The translations under genes were made by a program, and so were the position numbers. DNA of 46,356 bases from an uncultured Mycoplasmatota bacterium (lineage in GTDB: Bacteria > Bacillota_I > Bacilli_A > RF39 > UBA660): positions 1-46,356 of the forward strand of contig CAMMYS010000023.1 of NCBI GenBank assembly GCA_946528555.1, written 5' to 3'. Positions 1-7,740 of this stretch are shown piece by piece. The number at the start of each line of letters is the position of its first letter. Within the stretch, counting starts at the first letter, position 1. The notes beneath the pieces were generated by a model that did no database searches, had not been told where the DNA came from, and was given only the letters and a program-made list of their open reading frames with translations.

Positions 1-174
1 TTTTTCTACTTCTTCTTTTGATATTAAATCTCCACTATTTATTTTTATATATCTACTTGGATTTAAAAAATTATTTATATATCCTTTTGATATATTTGTT
101 GCACTACTATAACTACTAGCATCTACTAGTAGTGGCATAAATAATATCAATAAAAACAGCAATACTTTTTTCAT
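1..174 (-). CDS. Surface/secreted protein, N-terminal fragment (3' end outside window)
   Basis: The first 58 codons of a minus-strand gene are present; the rest lies beyond the left edge. The start ATG at 172-174 is preceded by a clear AGAGGAG ribosome-binding site. The product begins with a typical signal peptide (MKKVLLFLLILFMPLLVDAS) and then the segment YINNFLNPSRYIKINSGDLI, followed by SKEEVEK. This matches the N-termini of the two large proteins at 29143-32775 and 36393-39125, so it is a third member of the same family. Its -10 box and leader also resemble those of the 29143-32775 gene. Function is unknown; export is inferred from the signal peptide. Confidence 0.85.
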   Translation of the reverse strand, partial: MKKVLLFLLILFMPLLVDASSYSSATNISKGYINNFLNPSRYIKINSGDLISKEEVEK

Positions 175-193
175 ATCTACTCCTCTATTATTA

Positions 194-199
194 ATTATA
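194..199 (-). promoter_or_regulatory. -10 box of the left-edge surface-protein gene
   Basis: TATAAT reads on the minus strand 20 bp before the start codon, directly after the T-tract of the hairpin at 203-231. The stretch from TATAAT to the AGAG of the ribosome-binding site is the same as upstream of the paralogue at 29143-32775. No good -35 was seen. Confidence 0.5.
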
Positions 200-202
200 C
201 TA

Positions 203-231
203 AAAAATCACTTTTAAAAAAAGTGATTTTT
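203..231 (-). terminator. Intrinsic terminator after smpB
   Basis: An inverted repeat (AATCACTTTT / AAAAGTGATT) with a short A loop is followed on the minus strand by a T-run. It directly follows the smpB stop codon and precedes the promoter of the next gene. A/T flanks make it potentially bidirectional. Confidence 0.75.
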
Positions 232-232
232 A

Positions 233-661
233 TTAATAATTAATTAATTCTTTTCTTTTTAAATCTTTTTCTTTTAAAGACTCTCTTTTATCATAAAGTT
301 TCTTTCCTTGACAAATACCAAGTTCAATTTTAACTTTATTACCTTTAAAATATAATTTTAATGGTACTAGAGTATATCTATTAGTTTCTATATTATGTGC
401 TATTTTAAGAATTTCATTTTTATGAAGAAGTAATTTTCTTTCTCTTCTTTCATCATGATTAAATATATTACCTTCTTCATATTTAGCAACATACATATTT
501 ATAACAAATATTTCATTATTTTTTACTCTTGCATAAGAATCATTAATATTAACATTACCTTTTCTTATACTTTTTATTTCTGTACCAAATAATTCTATTC
601 CTGCTTCATATGTATCTTTTATAAAATACTCATGATTTGCCTTTCTATTTAATACTTCCAT
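233..661 (-). CDS. smpB: SsrA-binding protein SmpB
   Basis: SmpB binds tmRNA and delivers it to stalled ribosomes in trans-translation. The 142-residue product has the family pattern: a KANHEYFI-type start, the FGTEIKSIRKG block, DSYARVKNNEIFV in the middle and a Lys/Arg-rich C-terminal tail (DKRESLKEKDLKRKE) that acts in the decoding centre. Length is slightly below the usual 150-160 residues. It starts one base after the rnr stop and is probably cotranscribed with rnr and secG, a common Firmicute order. The tmRNA gene often found next to smpB is not in this window; a surface-protein gene follows instead. Confidence 0.95.
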   Translation of the reverse strand: MEVLNRKANHEYFIKDTYEAGIELFGTEIKSIRKGNVNINDSYARVKNNEIFVINMYVAKYEEGNIFNHDERRERKLLLHKNEILKIAHNIETNRYTLVPLKLYFKGNKVKIELGICQGKKLYDKRESLKEKDLKRKELINY

Positions 662-662
662 A

Positions 663-2972
663 TTATAACTTCCTTACTAAAGCAAAATCAACTTCACGAG
701 CTGCTGGATCACTATCAATACATTTTACAAGAACTCTATCACCATATCTTAAATCAACTCTACCATTTCTAGTATATGCCATTAAATTTTCATTATAATC
801 ATAATATCCATTAATACCTATATATTTATTTTCTTCTGGTAATTCACTAGCATTATTTTTTTCTATTACATCTACTCTTCCTTCAACTAGATTATCTGTT
901 TGAACAAAGAATGCACCTTGTAATAATGTATCAACAGTTGCTTCAAATTCTTCTCCAACATGATCTAACATATAATATGCTTTTAACATATCATCAACAG
1001 CATATTCACATTTTTCACTATTTCTTTCACATTCACTAATATGTTCACAAATAGTTGTAAGATATGATTTCCATGATTTTAAGAATTTAGAATCTATTTC
1101 TTTATTTTCTAAAATATATCCTATACTTGTATGATTTAATAAGTCATCAAATCTTCTAATTGGACTAGTAAAGTGTGTATATAATGGACTTGCTATACCA
1201 AAGTGTCCTATATTTTCAGTAGAATAAACTGCTTTTTGCATAGTTCTTAAAAGTTTTCTATTTAATAATTTAAACATTTTAGAATCTTTTAAATATTCAA
1301 GTAAGTTTCTACAATCCATACTACTAATATATTCAGTATTAATTTTACCAGGATATTTTATTCCAACTAATTCTAAGAATTTCATAAAATCTTCCATCTT
1401 CTTTTGAAGTGGCTTATCATGAATTCTATATGTTGGCATACCATGTTCTTCTAAGAATGCTGCAATTGATTCATTAGCAGCTACCATAAAGTTTTCTATT
1501 AATCTTTCTGCTGGTCTTTGAACTCTTTCTTTTACATCATATGGCACATCATTATCATCTTGATAAATCTTTGTTTCATCAGATACAAATATTAACTCTC
1601 CACGTCTTTCTTTCATAGCATCTATTACTTTAGATAATCTATGTGCATTTTCAATTATTTTAGAACATGGTACATTTATATCTTTAGATTTATTTCTATC
1701 AAAATCAGGATTATATTCTAATAATTCTTCAACTGTTAATCCATTAGCATAAGCTACATCTGAAAAAGTTTCATTATCTTTAATAGTATAAACTAATGTT
1801 TCATAACCATTTAATTCTTCACTATTATAATCTTTATCTATTAATGCTTGTACAGCATCATAATTCATTTTCTTTTTAGATTTAATTATACCTTTACATA
1901 CTTTTTTATTTACTACTTTTCCTGAATGATCAATTTCCATAATACAGCTTGTAGTAAATCTATCTTCATTTGGATTTAAAGAACAAATTCCATTTGAAAG
2001 TTCAACTGGTAACATTGGTATAACTTTATTACCTAAATAATTTGAATTGCCTCTTTTTTCTGCTTCTTTCCATATAGCACTACCAGGTTTTACATAATGA
2101 GATACATCTGCTATATGAACAGCTAATTCATAGTTTCCATTAGGAAGAATCTTAACACTAATAGCATCATCAATATCTTTTGTATCTTTACCATCTATTG
2201 TATAAACAAGTTCATTTCTAAAATCAACTCTTCCATTATCCAAGCCTTCATTAATCATCTCTTCACTTAAAGACTTAGGGAACTTTTTAGCTTCTTCTAA
2301 TACCTCAGGTGGGAATAATAATGATATATCAAATTCACATGCTATTTTAGCTATTTCTCCTGATATTTCAGTTGGTTCTTGTCCTGGGTTTAATAATGCA
2401 TTCTTATGACCCATTACTCTATCTATTTTAGCTAAAACTCTACCTTTAGATAATTCTCCTACATAATCTAAATGAACTAATAAACCATCTACTAAATTTA
2501 TATCACTTTCTTCAATTACAACTTCATATGGAAGTCCACTGGTGACAGGTACTACTTTAAGTGTACCATTATCATTAATAACCTCTCCTACATTACTACC
2601 AAGGCTTCTTTTAAGTATTCTAACTACTTTTCCTTCATTTTTTGCTTTATCAACATAGTCAACAAGAACAAGATCTTTATCATGAGCACCTTTCATATTA
2701 GTTTTATTAATAAAGATATCTTCTCCATCATCTAAAATAACATGCGCATTTCCTCTTTGATGTTCATCTATATAACCAGTAACTAAATCATTTATTACAT
2801 AATTATTTCCAGTTGTACATCTTAATAATCCATCTCTACACATTAAATCAAGCTCATGAATTAGTGTTCTTAAATCATCAGCTGTATATTCTGACATCAT
2901 TCCTTTAGCAATGTCTATTGGATTTAATCCTTTATTTTCTTTCTTAATAGTTTCTAGTATTTTATCTCTCAT
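663..2972 (-). CDS. rnr: Ribonuclease R with LysM-like insert
   Basis: A processive 3'-5' exoribonuclease for structured RNA, and a partner of SmpB/tmRNA quality control. The 769-residue product has an N-terminal winged-helix region, cold-shock domains (about 65-230), the RNB catalytic domain with the acidic motif DTKDIDDA (263-270) and HFTSPIRRFDDL (600-611), and a C-terminal S1 domain. Oddity: between KMNYDAVQALIDKD and the ERRGEL segment of the RNB domain, residues about 393-436 look like a LysM module (YTIKDNETFSDVA, then GLTVEELLEYNP, then INVP) instead of the usual short helix. The start has a GAGGGAA ribosome-binding site. The catalytic residues appear intact. Confidence 0.95.
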   Translation of the reverse strand: MRDKILETIKKENKGLNPIDIAKGMMSEYTADDLRTLIHELDLMCRDGLLRCTTGNNYVINDLVTGYIDEHQRGNAHVILDDGEDIFINKTNMKGAHDKDLVLVDYVDKAKNEGKVVRILKRSLGSNVGEVINDNGTLKVVPVTSGLPYEVVIEESDINLVDGLLVHLDYVGELSKGRVLAKIDRVMGHKNALLNPGQEPTEISGEIAKIACEFDISLLFPPEVLEEAKKFPKSLSEEMINEGLDNGRVDFRNELVYTIDGKDTKDIDDAISVKILPNGNYELAVHIADVSHYVKPGSAIWKEAEKRGNSNYLGNKVIPMLPVELSNGICSLNPNEDRFTTSCIMEIDHSGKVVNKKVCKGIIKSKKKMNYDAVQALIDKDYNSEELNGYETLVYTIKDNETFSDVAYANGLTVEELLEYNPDFDRNKSKDINVPCSKIIENAHRLSKVIDAMKERRGELIFVSDETKIYQDDNDVPYDVKERVQRPAERLIENFMVAANESIAAFLEEHGMPTYRIHDKPLQKKMEDFMKFLELVGIKYPGKINTEYISSMDCRNLLEYLKDSKMFKLLNRKLLRTMQKAVYSTENIGHFGIASPLYTHFTSPIRRFDDLLNHTSIGYILENKEIDSKFLKSWKSYLTTICEHISECERNSEKCEYAVDDMLKAYYMLDHVGEEFEATVDTLLQGAFFVQTDNLVEGRVDVIEKNNASELPEENKYIGINGYYDYNENLMAYTRNGRVDLRYGDRVLVKCIDSDPAAREVDFALVRKL

Positions 2973-3011
2973 AGTATTCCCTCATAACATTATTATTTTA
3001 TCATACAAATT

Positions 3012-3041
3012 AAAAAGTTCATAATAAATTATGAACTTTTT
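3012..3041 (-). terminator. Intrinsic terminator/attenuator after secG
   Basis: A perfect inverted repeat (AAAAAGTTCATAAT / ATTATGAACTTTTT) lies just downstream of the secG stop on the minus strand and ends in an A/T tract. Only 39 bp separate it from rnr, so it may cause partial termination between secG and rnr rather than end the operon. Confidence 0.65.
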
Positions 3042-3046
3042 TTAAA

Positions 3047-3259
3047 CTAAACTGATAATATAAAAGATATTATTATAAAAGCAAATCCTAGTGCATAAGT
3101 TAAATTAGTAATAAACTTTTCAGCACCTCTTTCTTTAGATTTACCCATTAACATAGCATTACCACCAGTAATAATTTGACTAGCATCACTAGCTTTATTA
3201 CTTTGTAATAATACTATTAATATTAATAACACTGATATAATTATTAAAACTTTTTCCAT
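3047..3259 (-). CDS. secG: Protein translocase subunit SecG
   Basis: SecG is the small accessory subunit of the SecYEG membrane channel. The 70-residue product has two hydrophobic helices (about 4-20 and 50-69) separated by a polar loop with the family signature IITGGNAMLMGKSKERGAEKF (positions 29-49). Position between eno and rnr-smpB is the classical Firmicute arrangement. The start is preceded by a GAGGGTG ribosome-binding site and a strong promoter. Confidence 0.93.
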   Translation of the reverse strand: MEKVLIIISVLLILIVLLQSNKASDASQIITGGNAMLMGKSKERGAEKFITNLTYALGFAFIIISFILSV

Positions 3260-3280
3260 CTATAACACCCTCGCTTAATG

Positions 3281-3309
3281 ATTATACTATAAATATTGTA
3301 TTTATGCAA
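3281..3309 (-). promoter_or_regulatory. Sigma-70-type promoter of secG
   Basis: On the minus strand TTGCAT (3304-3309) and TATAAT (3281-3286) are separated by 17 bp, a near-consensus vegetative promoter placed about 22 bp before the secG start codon. Confidence 0.65.
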
Positions 3310-3314
3310 ACATT

Positions 3315-4025
3315 TTATCTATTTGATAACCCTTTAACTAATTCTACTTTTTTTAATCCATCCTCATATGATTCATATGGTGATGAAATATACACAGCTT
3401 TTTTATTATATGTAAACATCATATAATTACTAAATAAACCTTTTTTACCATTCTTTAATTGATTCAAATTAACTTTATAACCATCTTTGTAATTTATATA
3501 AAAATTAAAACTTTCACCTTCTATTTCAGCATCAGGATAATAATTATATAAACTTACATTCATGTCATCTAATTGTTCTAAATAAAATGGATCTAATATA
3601 TCTAATAAGTTTTCATTAACTACTATTGTAACTTCCTTTTTATTTCTTTCATCATTCAAAATAATAGTTTCATATTTAATCTTTTTACCTATTCCTAAGA
3701 TATTATTAGTATATGTAATAGTATTATTTAATTCACTATAATCTAATTTATAATTATCATATTTTACTTTTTCAGAAAAAGCTCCTACTCTAACATCATA
3801 TTCAAAACAATTAAATATAATGCCACTACATTTTCCATCTATAGAGCATTTTTTACACTCTCTTGGCTTTTTTATTGATACAGTACTTGTATTATATGAA
3901 ACCATTAATTCATTCTTAATTGAAGCATAAAATATTCTAGGATAAGCAAAATGATAAAACAAAACAAGAATAATACAAATACCAATTATTTGTATAATAA
4001 TTTTTTTAATTGATATTTTTTTCAT
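3315..4025 (-). CDS. Membrane-anchored protein with Cys-rich motif, unknown function
   Basis: Not recognised. The 236-residue product has a Lys-rich cytoplasmic start, one strong transmembrane helix (about 9-30) and a long, probably extracellular domain. A cluster of four cysteines lies near residues 57-73 (CKKCSIDGKCSG, then NC), and the remainder is rich in Asn, Tyr and Lys with predicted beta character. The start codon lies inside the last codons of eno (20-bp overlap), so translation is probably coupled to enolase. It precedes secG but that gene has its own promoter. The Cys cluster could bind metal or form disulfides; neither is shown. Confidence 0.7.
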   Translation of the reverse strand: MKKISIKKIIIQIIGICIILVLFYHFAYPRIFYASIKNELMVSYNTSTVSIKKPRECKKCSIDGKCSGIIFNCFEYDVRVGAFSEKVKYDNYKLDYSELNNTITYTNNILGIGKKIKYETIILNDERNKKEVTIVVNENLLDILDPFYLEQLDDMNVSLYNYYPDAEIEGESFNFYINYKDGYKVNLNQLKNGKKGLFSNYMMFTYNKKAVYISSPYESYEDGLKKVELVKGLSNR

Positions 4026-5250
4026 TTAATTCCTCTTCTATTTTCAATAATCTATTATATTTACAAACTCTTTCTCCTCTTGAAACAGAACCACTCTTAA
4101 TAAATGGTATTTCTAAAGCAACCGCAGCATCAATAATAAATGTATCTGTAGTTTCACCACTTCTATGAGACATTATACATGTATAATTATTTTTTCTAGC
4201 AAGAACTATTGTCTCTAACATTTCATAGAAAGTTCCTACTTGATTAGGTTTTATTAATATAGAATTACAAATTTTTTCATCTATACCTTTTTGTAATTCT
4301 TTCTTTTGAGTAACAAATAAATCATCACCAACTATATTAATACCTTTACCAAGTTTTTCACTTATTAATTTAAAACCTTCTATATCACTTTCATCATATG
4401 GATCTTCTATTGAAATAATTGGATAATTTTTAAGTAAATCCATATAATAATTTAATAATTCTTCACGAGTAAAGAAATTACTATCCATTTTATATGTTTG
4501 TTTTTCTTTGTTATATAAAGTTGAAGCTGCTACATCAAGAGCTAAAAACACATCTTTTCCTGGCTTATATCCAGCACTTTCAATAGCTTTAACTATATAA
4601 TTTAATGCACTTTTATTATTTTCTAAATTTGGTGCAAAACCACCTTCATCTCCAACTGAAGTACTTAATCCTTCTTTATCTAATAGTTCTTTTAAAGAAT
4701 GAAATACTTCACTAGCACATCTAAGTGTTTCTTTAAATGATTCCATTTTAGGAACAATCATAAATTCTTGAATATCTAAATTATTCTTAGAATGCATTCC
4801 ACCATTAATAATATTAAACATAGCTTTTGGTATTTTATGTCTTTTAGGACTTAAATATTCATATATTTCTTTATGAGATTCTAGAGCTGCTGCTTTTAAA
4901 ACAGCAATACTAACACCTAATATAGCATTAGCACCTAATCTTTCTTTGTTATTAGTTCCATCTAATTCAATTAATTTTTCATCTATTTCTTTTTGTTTAA
5001 AAACATCCATTCCTAAGATAGCATTTCTTATTTCACCATTAACATTATTAACAGCTTTCTCTACACCTTTACCAAAATATCTTCCATCGTTATCTCGAAG
5101 TTCAATGCACTCTTTTGAACCTGTAGATGCTCCTGATGGCACAGAAAATACTCCTTTATAACCTTTTTCAGTTGTTACTTCTACTTCAATAGTAGGATAT
5201 CCTCTTGAATCTAATATTTCTCTTCCTTTAATATCAACTATCTTACTCAT
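4006..5250 (-). CDS. eno: Enolase (phosphopyruvate hydratase)
   Basis: Enolase converts 2-phosphoglycerate to phosphoenolpyruvate in glycolysis. The 414-residue product (slightly shorter than the usual 425-435) has the family blocks in order: SRGYPTIEVEV, SVPSGASTGSKE, MFNIINGGMHS, VGDEGGFAPN (199-208), ISIEDPYDE (279-287), VGDDLFVT (307-314), the catalytic-lysine segment ILIKPNQVGT (331-340) and MSHRSGETTDT (360-370). The usual Leu after the catalytic Lys is Pro here. It shares an overlap with the downstream membrane-protein gene, so the two form one transcript. The start has an AGAGG ribosome-binding site. Confidence 0.97.
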   Translation of the reverse strand: MSKIVDIKGREILDSRGYPTIEVEVTTEKGYKGVFSVPSGASTGSKECIELRDNDGRYFGKGVEKAVNNVNGEIRNAILGMDVFKQKEIDEKLIELDGTNNKERLGANAILGVSIAVLKAAALESHKEIYEYLSPKRHKIPKAMFNIINGGMHSKNNLDIQEFMIVPKMESFKETLRCASEVFHSLKELLDKEGLSTSVGDEGGFAPNLENNKSALNYIVKAIESAGYKPGKDVFLALDVAASTLYNKEKQTYKMDSNFFTREELLNYYMDLLKNYPIISIEDPYDESDIEGFKLISEKLGKGINIVGDDLFVTQKKELQKGIDEKICNSILIKPNQVGTFYEMLETIVLARKNNYTCIMSHRSGETTDTFIIDAAVALEIPFIKSGSVSRGERVCKYNRLLKIEEELNEKNIN

Positions 5251-5277
5251 AAAAAACCTCTTACTATTTATATATTT

Positions 5278-5283
5278 ATTATA
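5278..5283 (-). promoter_or_regulatory. -10 box of the eno operon
   Basis: TATAAT on the minus strand, 28 bp before the eno start, in the divergent eno/femX-like spacer. No convincing -35 was seen. Confidence 0.5.
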
Positions 5284-5301
5284 CTATTTTTTTAATATTT
5301 A

Positions 5302-5310
5302 TGCTATAAT
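5302..5310 (+). promoter_or_regulatory. Extended -10 promoter of the femX-like gene
   Basis: TGCTATAAT on the plus strand, 26 bp before the start codon. It is an extended -10 element (TGn + TATAAT), which compensates for the absence of a clear -35. The AGGATG ribosome-binding site lies at 5325-5330. Confidence 0.6.
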
Positions 5311-5335
5311 TAAACAAGAATAAAAGGATGATAAT

Positions 5336-6595
5336 ATGATAATAAGTGAAATTAATGAAAATGTATTTAATGACTTTGCTAAATCTCATACTATGAAAAA
5401 CTTTTTTCAAACTAAAGAGTATGGACAATTTATGAAATATAGTGATTTTAACATTATGTATATTGGTGCATATGAAAATGGTTCTTTAGTAGCAGGTAGT
5501 CTAATTCTTTATAAAACTTTAAGTGCTGGTATTAAATATGGATATGCACCTAGAGGTTTTTTGATTGATTATTATAATACAGATTTATTAACTAGATTTA
5601 CTAAGGAAGTTAAATCATATTTTCGTAAAAGAAGATTTGCTTTTATCAAAATTAATCCAGAAATAACTTATTCTACATTAGATTATACTAATAAGACTAA
5701 AACTGTTAATGAAAAAAATAAGAATTTAGTTGTAACTTTAAAAAAATTAGGATATGAGAAATTAAAAGATCACTTATATTTTGAATCATTATTACCTAAA
5801 TATACTCCAGTTATTTATTTACCAAATTATAATTTTGATTTATTAAATAAAACTATGATTGAAACATTAAGAAATGATGAATTAAGTGGTATTTCATTAA
5901 AAACTGCTGGTATAGAAGAAATTGAAACATTCTATTCATTTATAAAAGAAAAAACAGCACACCCTATTTCATATTATAAAAAGATGTTTGAAATATTTAA
6001 TGCATCTAAAAAAGTTGATATGTTATTAGTAACAATGGATTATTCTTTATATTCTAGATTTTTACAAAAGCAATATGCTTATGAGCAAACAAATAATGAT
6101 AGAATTAACTCTGCTTATAGAGAGAATCCTAATGATCAAGAATTATATAATAAGAAAATGGAATCTGATTTACTATTAAATAAAATATCTTATGATATTA
6201 TAGCTGTTAATAATAAAATGGTTGATGGTAAAACAAAAGAAATTTTGGGAAGCGCTATGATTATTAAACATGAAGGAAGAGTTACTATATTTATCGCAGG
6301 AGCAACTAAAGATTTCAATGGTATAGATTTAAAAACTTATATGTATTATAAAATTATTAAAGATTATAAAGATAATGGCTATTTATATTTAGATTTATAT
6401 GGTATTACTGCTGATTTTGAAGATACTAATCCATATAAAGATTTAAATGAATTCAAATTAAAATTTGAACCAACAGTATATGAATATATTGGAGAATTTG
6501 ACTTAATAGTTAATAAACCATATCATGCATTCTTATGGTCAACAAATAAAATACAAAAAGAATTTTATAGAGCAAAAACCACTAGCGTTAACTAG
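5336..6595 (+). CDS. FemAB/FemX-family peptidoglycan aminoacyltransferase
   Basis: FemAB-family enzymes use aminoacyl-tRNA to add residues to the side chain of lipid II, building peptidoglycan cross-bridges. The 419-residue product matches the family in length and layout: the N-terminal block NFFQTKEYGQFMK, a first GNAT-like half (YGYAPRGFLIDYY), a central Lys/Asn-rich helical arm (about 240-285) and a second GNAT-like half (IIKHEGRVTIFIAGAT, YLYLDLYGIT). This is direct evidence that the organism makes a cross-linked wall. It is one of only two plus-strand genes, has its own promoter and ends in a terminator overlapping its stop codon. Which amino acid it adds cannot be read from sequence. 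Confidence 0.88.
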   Translation: MIISEINENVFNDFAKSHTMKNFFQTKEYGQFMKYSDFNIMYIGAYENGSLVAGSLILYKTLSAGIKYGYAPRGFLIDYYNTDLLTRFTKEVKSYFRKRRFAFIKINPEITYSTLDYTNKTKTVNEKNKNLVVTLKKLGYEKLKDHLYFESLLPKYTPVIYLPNYNFDLLNKTMIETLRNDELSGISLKTAGIEEIETFYSFIKEKTAHPISYYKKMFEIFNASKKVDMLLVTMDYSLYSRFLQKQYAYEQTNNDRINSAYRENPNDQELYNKKMESDLLLNKISYDIIAVNNKMVDGKTKEILGSAMIIKHEGRVTIFIAGATKDFNGIDLKTYMYYKIIKDYKDNGYLYLDLYGITADFEDTNPYKDLNEFKLKFEPTVYEYIGEFDLIVNKPYHAFLWSTNKIQKEFYRAKTTSVN

Positions 6596-6604
6596 TGGTT
6601 TTTT
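6574..6604 (+). terminator. Bidirectional terminator between femX-like and hemW
   Basis: CCACTAG (6579-6585) pairs with CTAGTGG (6592-6598), flanked by an A-run and a T-run. The stem contains the femX-like stop codon, and hemW converges onto it from the other strand. Confidence 0.85.
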
Positions 6605-7685
6605 AAATGATCATATTTATTATTTCATTCATAACATATATTTTATTCTCAGGAATATAAATATAGTCATCTTTTAAACATAAATAATTTTTATCAATAG
6701 CTTCTCTTATTTTAAAAACATCATATATATTTTTATTAAACTTGCTTCTAAATTTAGTAATACTTATTCCCTCTAATTTTCTTAAACCTAAAATTACTTC
6801 ATTTTCCATATCTTCTCTTGTAGAAACAAGAAGTTCATTAAATCTATATTTACCATCTAAATATTTATTAAAATTTCTAGTATTTTCATATCTCATATTA
6901 TTTATATAACCATGAGATGATAAACCAAATCCATAATATTCATCATTATTCCAATATGTTAAATTATGTTCACTTTGATAAGTTTTTTTAGCAAAATTAG
7001 ACACTTCATAATGTTCATATCCTTTTTTAGCTAATTTATCACATATATATTTATACATTTTATAGTCTAATTCTTCATCAATTGGTTTAACTTTATCATT
7101 ATATAATTTAGTATGCTCTTCAATTATTAATGAATATGTACTAATATGTTCTATATCAAGCTTTAATATTTTATTAACATCACTCTTTAAAGTAGAAAAC
7201 TTTTCTACAGGTAAAGCATACATAAGATCAACATTTATATTATTAAATCCCATGTCTTTACATAATTTAATACTAGCAGGTATATCTTTTTTAGTATGCT
7301 TTCTACCTAAAAATTCAAGATTCTTTTCATCAAAACTTTCAATACCTATACTTAATCTATTAACGCCATTTTCTTTTAATAATTTTAGAAGTTCAACTGT
7401 TATATCATTAATATTACATTCAAATGTTATTTCTGCACCACTAATTCTTTTAAATTTATTAACTATTGAAAATAATTTAACTAAATTAGAAGTACTTAAA
7501 CTAGATGGAGTCCCGCCTCCAATATATATACTTTTAATCATATCTTGTTCATAATACTTATCTACTTCTTTTGATAAACTATTTAAATATAATCTAGCCC
7601 ATTCTTCATAATGATAAAATTTACAAAAATCACAATATGAACAAATGCTTTTACAAAATGGAATATGTATATATACCGCTCTCAT
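6603..7685 (-). CDS. hemW: Radical SAM heme chaperone HemW-like (coproporphyrinogen III oxidase-related)
   Basis: The product starts MRAVYIHIPFCKSICSYCDF, with the radical-SAM cluster cysteines C11, C15 and C18 plus C21 (CX3CX2CX2C), followed by YIGGGTPSSL, the SAM-binding Gly motif, and FECNIND. A C-terminal HemN-like region follows (LRKLEGIS). Proteins of this type in fermentative Firmicutes are usually HemW heme chaperones rather than true HemN oxidases. I chose the ATG at 7685 (360 residues) because AGAGG sits 7 bases before it; the in-frame ATG at 7712 has no ribosome-binding site and lies against the preceding terminator. It converges with the femX-like gene. Confidence 0.88.
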   Translation of the reverse strand: MRAVYIHIPFCKSICSYCDFCKFYHYEEWARLYLNSLSKEVDKYYEQDMIKSIYIGGGTPSSLSTSNLVKLFSIVNKFKRISGAEITFECNINDITVELLKLLKENGVNRLSIGIESFDEKNLEFLGRKHTKKDIPASIKLCKDMGFNNINVDLMYALPVEKFSTLKSDVNKILKLDIEHISTYSLIIEEHTKLYNDKVKPIDEELDYKMYKYICDKLAKKGYEHYEVSNFAKKTYQSEHNLTYWNNDEYYGFGLSSHGYINNMRYENTRNFNKYLDGKYRFNELLVSTREDMENEVILGLRKLEGISITKFRSKFNKNIYDVFKIREAIDKNYLCLKDDYIYIPENKIYVMNEIINMII

Positions 7686-7713
7686 ATCATTACCTCTATA
7701 ATAATTATACATA

Positions 7714-7740
7714 AAAAAACACTTTATTAAAAGTGTTTTT
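7714..7740 (-). terminator. Intrinsic terminator of the T4SS-like operon
   Basis: AAAAACACTTT pairs with AAAGTGTTTTT around an ATTA loop. The hairpin overlaps the stop codon of the coupling-protein gene and closes the 11-kb operon before hemW. Confidence 0.85.

Noticed and set aside
175..232. tmRNA gene next to smpB
   Set aside because: Only a terminator and a promoter fit in the short spacer; no tRNA-like ends were seen.
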